A stretch of DNA of 64,000 nt from positions 62,001 to 126,000 of the forward strand of contig WBZZ01005557.1 of assembly GCA_019918135.1 (NCBI GenBank), written 5' to 3'. The notes beneath the pieces were generated by a model. The model had not been told where the DNA came from. It did not search any database and saw only the letters and a list, made by a program, of their open reading frames with translations. The DNA comes from Paulinella micropora. Its lineage: Eukaryota; Cercozoa; Imbricatea; Euglyphida; Paulinellidae. Made by a program: the position numbers and the translations under genes. This document shows positions 7,904-15,119 of this stretch, piece after piece (within the stretch, counting starts at the first letter, position 1; each line of letters opens with the position of its first letter).

Positions 7904-10501
7904 TTAAATTAGAAAGTTTGAACCACTGTGGCTTGATTTCCAGTTCGGGCCATCAAAATAAGCATCAAAACTTAAATTGACATTATCGTGTGCCCAGTTT
8001 AGTTGTTGAAATGTTGGATAAGCATCAGCCGTTGTTATTGCCTGTATATGTGGCCCCGCGGTGTTGCTCACCGTTCCATATAACTCTAAGCCGCCAGTTG
8101 CTCCTACTCCTTTCGTTGTTTTTCCTATGATTATTGGTTTGCTTAGTGCTGTTGTTATTTTGTCGCTCGTTGTTAATGTTGTTGTTGATATCCCCGCGGT
8201 TGAAGTAATTGTTGTTCCTGTTATTGTTCCACCATTTGTTATGTTGTTTGAGTTCATATCTAAGGCACCATAAAACCGCATACCGCCAGCATTGTTAAAA
8301 CGGACAATGTCAGACGAAGCACTTTTATTATCCAAAAGTTTTGAAATATAAAGTCCCGCCCCTTTTACATCAGATGCTACATTCGTGAATACATAACCTC
8401 TTTGGTCTGCGGTTCCGCTTGTAGCAGTATTTAGAGTAAATAAGAAATACTGATAATCTCCTGATGTCTGTGAAAAGAATATATCTCCTCCATTTTGGTT
8501 TAATATCCTCGCCCCATTATATGTTATATTTCCGCCATTAGTGATAGTTTGATTATTAAAATCGGCATTGTTCGTTAAAGTTAGATATTTTATCACAGTG
8601 CTCGCCCCATTAAATGTTTTACTTCCTGTTATGGTTTGGTCTGTTGTTAGTTTTACATTATGCCCGTCCAATGTATCCGCATACCCTTTTGTCGCTCCGT
8701 CCGTTGCTAATGTCGGAGTTCCAAGGTTGGCTATTTTGCTACTATTACAATCTAGCCCCGAAGCATTTACCCAACCGACTATCGTCCCGTCAATAATAAA
8801 ACTTATTTTTTTCGCAGAAATTTCAAAGTTGTAATATGTTGCAGTTTTCATATCCAAACTAGCAATTGACCCGATATTACTGGTAGAATTGAAAACGATA
8901 AATGTGCCCTTTGTTGTTGAATTGATTGAATTTCCCGTTATTTCAACACCACTGCTATATGTCTTAATTCCTGCTATGGTTTGGCTTCCTGTTAGTTTCA
9001 CATTTTGCCCGTCTAATGTATCCACATAACTTTTGTTTGCTCCGTCCGTTGTTGCTGATGGTGTGGCTAAGTTTGTTATTTTGTTGTTATTCAAAGATAG
9101 TGTAGTGCCAGTTGCGGATATAATTAAAGTATTACCCGAATATAACTCAACATACGAACCCGTTATTTGTATCGGATACCAAGTCGCTGTTGCTGTCTTT
9201 TGTGCGGCAATCATTCCTATTTTTGTATCAAATGCTATGCCGATGCCATCAAAAGTTGTAGGGTTGGACGAACCACTTACTTCTAAAGTTGATGTAAAAT
9301 TTTTATTACCTGCTATGGTTTGGTCTCCTGTTAGTTTAACCACCGAAGTGTCAAGAGTAGAAACATCAACACCATCAACCAAATTTACATTTGTTATGCT
9401 TTGGCTTTTCATATCAATCCCCGCACTCGCATTTATTATACTGCTAAATGTCTTAATACCCGCTATGGTTTGGTCTCCTGTTAGTTTGACCACTGAACCA
9501 TCAACTGCGAGATTTGTGAGATTAATTCCATTATACGTAGAAGCCCCTGAAATAGCATAACCATTCATATTTAGTCCTCCCGTCATACTAGCAGTTCCGT
9601 CTAATCTAAGAAAGGGTGGTGTGGTGTTTCTCCATTGCCCCGTGCTATACATAATCAGTTGGTTATCTGCTGGAAAGCCTGATATTGTCACATCGCTATG
9701 TGTGTCTATACTTCCAGATGCTGTCACCTTATTATTATTATCATTATGCTCAAATATCCATTCATCAACATCTTTGTCATTTAGTAAATTAACTCCTGTT
9801 ATATTCTTCATTCCCATACTAATGTTGCCTGTTTCATCAACATTTATCGGAAATGTTTTATTGACCCAGTTTATTGAGTTATATGTTAGATAACTATTCA
9901 TCGCCACTGGTGCTGTAATGACTACATCTGAAAGTGTATCAATTGAACCAAGGGCTGTATTCTTCCATTTACCTTCTACATCGTTGTAAGTTAAGTATTG
10001 TCCGCTTGCTTGTGCAAATATGTTTGTGTCTATCAAATTGTATAAACTGGTTTGGTGCGGATTGGAAGTATTAGAGCGGTGTTGAGTTGAGGCTTTGACT
10101 TCTTCATTATCCCTTACTCGTTGCTCTGTGTAGTATAAACGGCTTCCTTCTTTGATATCCGTAGTTGATTTTAAAGCGAGACGTGTGTCAAAGCGGTTAT
10201 CAGTCCAATAATAATTAAGTCCTTCTTTTAGGTCAGTTGTTGATTTTAAAGCGAGCCGTGTATCAAAGCGGTTATCAGTCCAATAATAATTAAGTCCTTC
10301 TTTAATGTCCGCGGTGCTTTTGGTAGCCAGTCGTGTATCAAATCGATCGTCAGTGTAATAAAGATTTATTGGGTCATCATCTTCTGGCACTCTGTCTGTA
10401 TTCAGACCTACTATGTTTGTGTTGGTTAAGTCTAAGTTAAGTATGTTTAGACTATCAACAGCCAACTCATTAAGTCCAAGTAATGATTTATATTGCGACA
10501 T
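7904..10501 (-). CDS. Long fibre/spike protein with repeat modules
   Basis: An 865-residue protein starting at 10501 (MSQYKSLLGLNELAVD). Residues ~40-130 contain three and a half copies of a ~25-residue unit with YYWTDNRFDTRLALKSTTD. The remainder is built of recurring phage-fibre-like blocks (VKLTGDQTIAGIKTFSS, SGSIDTHSDVTISG, GATKGYADTLDGHNVKL). It ends ...SGSNFLI before TAA at 7904, and the frame then continues into an S74 domain. Long repetitive beta-fibre plus S74 is the architecture of bacteriophage tail fibres. Here it most likely forms a trimeric host-attachment fibre on the capsid vertex. It is divergent from the plus-strand charged gene at 10594. Confidence 0.85.
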   Translation of the reverse strand: MSQYKSLLGLNELAVDSLNILNLDLTNTNIVGLNTDRVPEDDDPINLYYTDDRFDTRLATKSTADIKEGLNYYWTDNRFDTRLALKSTTDLKEGLNYYWTDNRFDTRLALKSTTDIKEGSRLYYTEQRVRDNEEVKASTQHRSNTSNPHQTSLYNLIDTNIFAQASGQYLTYNDVEGKWKNTALGSIDTLSDVVITAPVAMNSYLTYNSINWVNKTFPINVDETGNISMGMKNITGVNLLNDKDVDEWIFEHNDNNNKVTASGSIDTHSDVTISGFPADNQLIMYSTGQWRNTTPPFLRLDGTASMTGGLNMNGYAISGASTYNGINLTNLAVDGSVVKLTGDQTIAGIKTFSSIINASAGIDMKSQSITNVNLVDGVDVSTLDTSVVKLTGDQTIAGNKNFTSTLEVSGSSNPTTFDGIGIAFDTKIGMIAAQKTATATWYPIQITGSYVELYSGNTLIISATGTTLSLNNNKITNLATPSATTDGANKSYVDTLDGQNVKLTGSQTIAGIKTYSSGVEITGNSINSTTKGTFIVFNSTSNIGSIASLDMKTATYYNFEISAKKISFIIDGTIVGWVNASGLDCNSSKIANLGTPTLATDGATKGYADTLDGHNVKLTTDQTITGSKTFNGASTVIKYLTLTNNADFNNQTITNGGNITYNGARILNQNGGDIFFSQTSGDYQYFLFTLNTATSGTADQRGYVFTNVASDVKGAGLYISKLLDNKSASSDIVRFNNAGGMRFYGALDMNSNNITNGGTITGTTITSTAGISTTTLTTSDKITTALSKPIIIGKTTKGVGATGGLELYGTVSNTAGPHIQAITTADAYPTFQQLNWAHDNVNLSFDAYFDGPNWKSSHSGSNFLI

Positions 10502-10593
10502 TGATTATATAATTAAATATTTTAATTTTTTTTTGTTAAATTATACTAACAAAAAATATAACTATCTAGTGTAGTATCAATCATCTGTAATCA
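10502..10593. promoter_or_regulatory. A/T-rich divergent spacer, probable promoters
   Basis: Ninety-two bases between the divergent starts of the fibre gene (10501, minus) and the charged protein gene (10594, plus). They contain ATATAATTAAATATTT and long T and A runs. Promoter function is inferred from the divergent layout; no specific factor site was recognised. Confidence 0.35.
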
Positions 10594-11115
10594 ATGCCGT
10601 CAAAGGAAGCATCAAAAGAAAACTGGAAGAAAGCAGTTCAAGCAAATAGAGAAAATGCTGAACGGCGAAAGGACGAATGGGCCCGTGAAAGGCTTTGTAA
10701 AAAAGGAGAATTAAAAGAAGCATCGGTGGAAGAACTTATTGAGACTGATGCTGAAGTTAGTGTCGCGAAAGAGATACTTAAAAATCCTGAGATTGAAGAT
10801 GAATCAAGCGAAAGCGATAGCGAAATTGATATGTCTGAGGTTATTGCAAATCATATGCTTAGAAAGATAAAAAAGAATGCAAAAAAGCCTAAGAAGAAAA
10901 ACACAAAGAAAGCACCACACCCCAAGAAGCAAGAGAATGAAAGCGAAGAAGAAGAAGAAAGTGATAGTGAAGAAAGCGAAGATTATGAAACAACTGGCGT
11001 AAAACAGAGAGGTGGTAAAAAACGAAATGAAAAAATATCAGTTAATGTATATAACAATACACCAAAGAATAAAGAAAAAAGTAAGGAAGCAGAAAAGATT
11101 TTTCTAAAGTTCTAA
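10594..11115 (+). CDS. Highly charged protein, possible nucleic-acid binding
   Basis: An intact 173-residue protein with an N-terminal basic helix (SKEASKENWKKAVQANRENAERRKDEW), an acidic middle (EIEDESSESDSEIDM), a lysine-rich block (KKNAKKPKKKNTKKAPHPKK), an acidic serine block (ESEEEEESDSEESEDYE) and a basic tail. It is mostly low-complexity and probably disordered. No family recognised. It stands upstream of the integrase on the same strand, with a hairpin cassette between them, so the two are likely separately initiated. The alternating acid/base blocks resemble chromatin- or nucleic-acid-associated proteins, but this is only compositional. Confidence 0.6.
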   Translation: MPSKEASKENWKKAVQANRENAERRKDEWARERLCKKGELKEASVEELIETDAEVSVAKEILKNPEIEDESSESDSEIDMSEVIANHMLRKIKKNAKKPKKKNTKKAPHPKKQENESEEEEESDSEESEDYETTGVKQRGGKKRNEKISVNVYNNTPKNKEKSKEAEKIFLKF

Positions 11116-11116
11116 T

Positions 11117-11239
11117 GATATTTTGTTCTGACTTCGTCATCACAAAACATCGTCTGCGATTAAATAAAAATTAAAAATAAAAAACGATGGTTTAGAATAA
11201 GAGAGAGTGCGACAGCACGAATCGCAATTCTAAACTATC
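11117..11239. repeat. Intergenic hairpin cassette before the integrase gene
   Basis: A second-family hairpin (11117-11151, GATATTTTGTTC...CACAAAACATC) begins right at the stop of the upstream gene. It is followed by an A/T stretch and a first-family hairpin with arms at 11186-11198 and 11227-11239, three bases before the integrase ATG. Same order and spacing logic as on the minus strand, here serving a plus-strand gene, so the cassette is oriented with transcription. Confidence 0.8.
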
Positions 11240-11242
11240 ATC

Positions 11243-12166
11243 ATGAGTGAAAATAATAATATTCAACTTGCGAACACCGCGCAAGAATTATTTCGTCAGA
11301 CTAAACCGAGGACTAGAGGAACAACAATATGGGCCGATAAGGTATTAGATATGGTTAATATTGATTTAATGGATATGAGTAAGGTCGCTACAAAAAATAA
11401 AAACTATAATTTTGCCCTTATTTGGATTGATATCCATAGTCGCTATGCTTATGCAATACCGATAAAGAATAAATTTTCAACCACAGTTTTAGAAGCACTC
11501 AAGCAATTACCGAAGCCAAAAGCATACATATCAGACAATGGCGGCGAGTTTAAAGGTGTAGTTGGTGAGTGGATGAGAAATAATGGAATTGAACAATTTA
11601 TGGTTGAAGTAGGCGATCATAATTCGTTAGGTAGTGTTGATAGATTTGTTAGAACACTTAGAGAAAGATTACACATATTATGGCCTTTTAATCGTAATTT
11701 TGATTGGATAAGTTATATTGAAGATGTTGTTTATTATTATAACAAGAAAGAACATTCAGCGATTAAGGCGGCACCAATTGATGTGTTTAAAGGAAATGAT
11801 TTAAGCCAACAACATAGATATGTTGATAAATATTTATTTAGTTTCAAAGAAGGAGACAGAGTTAGAAAGTTGAACAAGAAACATATTTTAGAAAAGGGAG
11901 GAAAGACATGGAGCAAACAAATCTACACCGTCAAAGCCCGTAAGGGATATCGGATTGTATTAACAAATGATGATGTTGTACCACCTAGACATTTATTAAA
12001 GACTGACGCTACCGACGATCCGGAAGAGAAGGATATTAATAAAGAACTGAAACAACTAACTAAAGAAAAGCAAACAAAGCATTTACTTAAAAGAGAGGAG
12101 ATAGACTCCGCCAACATTAGAACTTCTTCCAGATTAAGGAAGAAAAAAGAAATAATGGATTTGTAG
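11243..12166 (+). CDS. Retroviral-type (RVE) integrase
   Basis: An intact 307-residue integrase expected to insert viral DNA into the host genome. The RNase H-fold core shows VNIDLMDM (first acidic residue, about residue 40), WIDIHSRYAYAIPI, and YISDNGGEF (second acidic residue, about residue 98). The third position, usually Glu in a GxxERFNRTL context, reads SLGSVDRFVRTL, so Asp replaces Glu. The core ends with YYYNKKEHSAIKAAPIDVF. An SH3-like C-terminal region follows (FKEGDRVRKL, YTVKARKGYRIVL), then a charged basic tail. The zinc-binding N-terminal domain is absent or much reduced. Integrase plus protein-primed polymerase is diagnostic of Polinton-type elements. Confidence 0.9.
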   Translation: MSENNNIQLANTAQELFRQTKPRTRGTTIWADKVLDMVNIDLMDMSKVATKNKNYNFALIWIDIHSRYAYAIPIKNKFSTTVLEALKQLPKPKAYISDNGGEFKGVVGEWMRNNGIEQFMVEVGDHNSLGSVDRFVRTLRERLHILWPFNRNFDWISYIEDVVYYYNKKEHSAIKAAPIDVFKGNDLSQQHRYVDKYLFSFKEGDRVRKLNKKHILEKGGKTWSKQIYTVKARKGYRIVLTNDDVVPPRHLLKTDATDDPEEKDINKELKQLTKEKQTKHLLKREEIDSANIRTSSRLRKKKEIMDL

Positions 12167-12168
12167 TC

Positions 12169-12688
12169 TCACTTCTTTTTGCGATTAGGTGTGGAAATAT
12201 TGGAATGATATTCAGCAGCCTTAGTGTAGAACGGACGCTTCTCATGAATGTAGTAGCCCTTCAAAGCCGACCATGATTTGAAAACCCTTATCACCCCGTC
12301 GTCTCCGAGTGCCACGTGATAAGTATCTTCTTTCCCGGGGCTCGCCATCAAAACTCCTTCTTTGCAATCCGGAACATTATACTCAAACACTTTGTCAGGC
12401 TCGTCGTACTTGTTGGCAATCTTGACCAAAACTTTTTTCTCATCCCAATACTTTACCTCCTCCCTATCCTTCACCTTTGCTCCACCCACCTTATCGAAAG
12501 GACTCACATTTTTTGCTTTACTCTCAACCTCAGCCTGAGCAACAGTCTTCGTGAGACGGATGCTTGGCGTCAGGGGTGGTTGGAACTTCAGCAGGAACCT
12601 CAGCAACAACCTCGGCAACAACCTCAGTTGTCTCCTCAGTGGGCTCCTCAGCAGTCTGCTTGGAAGGAGACTTCTTCTTTGGCGGCAT
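12169..12688 (-). pseudogene. Unrecognised viral protein with acidic Ala/Val/Glu repeat, frameshifted
   Basis: Starts at ATG 12688 with a basic MPPKKKSPSKQ, then an acidic repeat (TEETTEVVAEVVAEVPAEVP). The frame shifts near 12545: HPSHEDC in the first frame is replaced by KTVAQAEVESKAKNVSPF in the next. The C-terminal part looks folded (KVLVKIANKYDEP, TYHVALGDDGVIRVFKSW, LKGYYIHEKRPFYTKA) and ends in a basic NRKKK tail. It is convergent with the integrase, with only two bases between the ends. No family recognised. A single indel is enough to break it, so a sequencing error is as likely as decay. Confidence 0.5.
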
Positions 12689-12832
12689 GGTACCTGCCCC
12701 ACACCAAAAAGCACAAAAAAACATGTGTGGGCAGTGCCTTGAAGCCGTTTTTTTGATTTTGTAAAATAAATAATTTCGTAAATAAAATAATTTTTTTTGT
12801 AGCCTAGTAATAAGTTTGCTTTTATGTTGTAG

Positions 12833-13171
12833 TGAAATGTGTGTCATGTTCATTGATGAGAAGTGAGCGGGTAGGCAGACAGCACAGATCACACAACCTT
12901 ACTCCTTCAATATACAATTTATACTTTACAATAACTTCCTCAAATGTTTTTCCACCACAAATCAAATTTCTTGCGTAATTTTCCTCTTGACGGGACATTG
13001 GAAATTTATTTTTTTCTAACCATCTTTCAAAAAATGCTATTTCTTTTTTGGTCTCTTTTTCCTTTCTAATTCTCTGCCTTTAATTTTCCTTGCATTTTCT
13101 AATTGCTTTCTTTCCTCTTGTATTTCATTGTCTCTTTGTTCGACAGCTTCGAGTCTTCGTTCTACCTTGTC
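12833..13171 (-). pseudogene. Distal part of coiled-coil protein, separated from its start by an inversion
   Basis: The minus strand encodes a coiled coil (DKVERRLEAVEQRDNEIQ, ERKQLENARKIKGREL) and, after a frameshift in an A-rich run near 13060, FFERWLEKNKFPMSRQEENY, GGKTFEEVIVKYKLYIEG and a cysteine pair. It ends at TAA 12833-12835. No start codon fits. The missing N-terminus is on the other side of the inversion (14914-15119, plus strand), where the coiled coil begins. One extra base change is needed at the junction for an unbroken frame. Function unknown. Confidence 0.45.
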
Positions 13172-13172
13172 T

Positions 13173-14585
13173 ATGAGTGAATATCAGTATGCAAAGTATA
13201 TAGATGTGTGCTCTCTCTATCCGACTGTCATGTACTATGACCCCTATCCTGTGAAACATCACCAAACAATAAGAGGAAAAGATGCCTATGATATGTTGAA
13301 TAATAAAACAGCATTTGGTGTAGCAAAAATAAAAATACTTCCGCCTAGAGGACTAATTCATCCTGTTCTACCATGTCAAGATAGAGGAAAGATGATGTAT
13401 TATCTATGTAATAAATGTGGAAAGGAAGGATTACAAGACAAATGCCAACACACAGACGAAGAGAGAACACTTACAGGCACATGGGCAACACCACTTATTT
13501 ACAAAGCCATACAAAAAGGCTACAGACTGATCAAAACTTATGAGTTATGGCATTGGAATGAACAGACAACAGAACTATTCAAAGAATACATTAAGACCTT
13601 TCTAAGAGTGAAACAGGAATCAAGTGGCTATCCATCAAATGTCATAACTGAAGAAGACAAAGACAATTACATTGAGGACTATGAAGAAAAAATGAAAATC
13701 AAATTGGACAAAAGCAAGATTGAAAAGAATGAAGGAAGAAGGGCAGTAGCGAAACTATGTCTTAACTCACCATGGGGAAAATTTGGACAACAAAACAACA
13801 AGACACAAACAAAAATCATAAGGAGTGAAGCCGAACTATTCAAAATACTAAATGACAAGAAGATAAATGAAGTATCTATCAATATGATAAACAAAGAATG
13901 CCTAGAACTATCTTACAACCTACACCCTGAAAAAGTATCTGACCCCTACAATACAAATATCTGTGTAGCACTATTTACAACAGCACATGCGCAAATGAGA
14001 TTGTATGATATGATGGACAGATTAGGTAATAGAGTGTTATATCACGACACAGACAGCGTAATTTATTCCGTAGATGAGAAAGAAGGACAGACAACAATAC
14101 CGACTGGTGATTTATTGGGACAATGGACAGACGAATTGATAGACAAAAAGACGAAGGTAAGCAGAAAGATAACCACATTTATTGGAGCAGGACCTAAATC
14201 ATACGGCTACATACTAAATGATGGAACAACCAAAATGAAATTAAAAGGATTTTCAATGAATTACGAGACTTGTAAAAAATTGAACTTGGTTAATATGTTT
14301 AGTATCATAAGCAAGGGATTGAAAGTACAAGACACTGAACTATCTAAAAAGGCATATGAAGAATTAGAAGACCTACTAGAAACAAAAGGAGAAAAGTGTA
14401 TAGCAAAGAATGTAGCAGAGGCTGGAAATGTAATCATACATACCAACAGCAAAATAACAAGAAACAAAAAGACAAAAACAATTACGTCAGAGCATTTACA
14501 AAAGATATTTTCATTTACTTACACTAAAAGAGTAATTCAACCTCTAAAAGAAAACCAGATCACGACATTACCATACGGATACTAA
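13173..14585 (+). pseudogene. polB: Protein-primed DNA polymerase B, C-terminal (palm/fingers/thumb) half, inverted
   Basis: Carries all polymerase-active motifs of the protein-primed family B enzyme: motif A YIDVCSLYPTVM, motif B AVAKLCLNSPWGKFGQ and motif C YHDTDSVIY. A KSYGYILNDGTTKMKLKG region follows. A Cys-rich insertion (CNKCGKEGLQDKCQH) lies between motifs A and B. The open frame extends upstream to 13128, but those residues come from the neighbouring gene in antisense; polymerase homology starts at the inversion breakpoint at 13170. The exonuclease half is at 15103-17704 on the opposite strand. The enzyme would replicate the linear viral genome from a terminal-protein primer. Confidence 0.9.
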
Positions 14586-14645
14586 GCAAAAAAAAAGAAA
14601 AAAGGAATTTACAAAAAAGAGAAAAAAAAGGATGGCAGGAATGGG

Positions 14646-14726
14646 TCAAGAGTAAGCAGTGGGAGTTGAACCGCCGACAATGACGAACAACGCCACCAAC
14701 TTACTAATTACACCAACCATCGCCAT
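14646..14726 (-). CDS. Possible very small membrane protein
   Basis: A short frame (ATG 14726 to TGA 14646) encoding MAMVGVISKLVALFVIVGGS plus a polar tail; one hydrophobic helix. The frame is open without ATG back to about 14793 and there reads KKPKPKQAPTQ, a basic Pro-rich stretch, so the true protein may be longer with a lost start. It lies inside the inverted segment. Weak evidence only. Confidence 0.2.
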   Translation of the reverse strand: MAMVGVISKLVALFVIVGGSTPTAYS

Positions 14727-14913
14727 ACCAAGAGCAGGAGCATAACAAACACTTTTTTGTGTCGGTGCTTGCTTTGGTTTCGGTTTTTTCCTAAGTCAAT
14801 GCGCAATGTTATCACATGTTTTTTTATCAGAGAATGCGAAAACAAAAAATCATACTTTTCGATTTCGCACTTTTGGCCTACTTTCTACCTTGACAAGATT
14901 CCATTTGTACAGA

Positions 14914-15119
14914 ATGAGTGATTATATCGATGATGAAGCAAAAGAAAATTCAAGCGATGATGATGTTGAAAGAGAAGAAAATAATTGGCTTGAATATTAT
15001 TCAGACAAAAGAAAGAACAAAATTATTTCCGACAAAATAGCATTGGAGACAAAATAGCATTGGAGACAAAGAAAAAAAACTTGTCAAAAAAGATAAGACA
15101 AATTAAACTTGAACTTGAC
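14914..15119 (+). pseudogene. N-terminal part of coiled-coil protein cut by inversion
   Basis: Starts MSDYIDDEAKENSSDDDVE, then a charged helix (NNWLEYYSDKRKNKIISDKI). A 17-base direct duplication near 15033-15066 places a TAG after IALETK. Downstream of it the same protein resumes as KKKNLSKKIRQIKLELD up to the breakpoint at 15118. The continuation is on the minus strand at 13171-12833. Probably a ~200-residue helical protein in the ancestral virus; no family recognised. Confidence 0.45.

Noticed and set aside
8061..9893. Valine/proline-rich plus-strand frames
   Set aside because: Antisense of the repetitive fibre gene, which has domain support on the minus strand.
14640..14730. tRNA-like sequence (GGTTCAACTCCC on the minus strand)
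   Set aside because: The T-arm does not pair and the acceptor-like arms are only about 55 bases apart, so no cloverleaf forms. A short hydrophobic frame explains it better.
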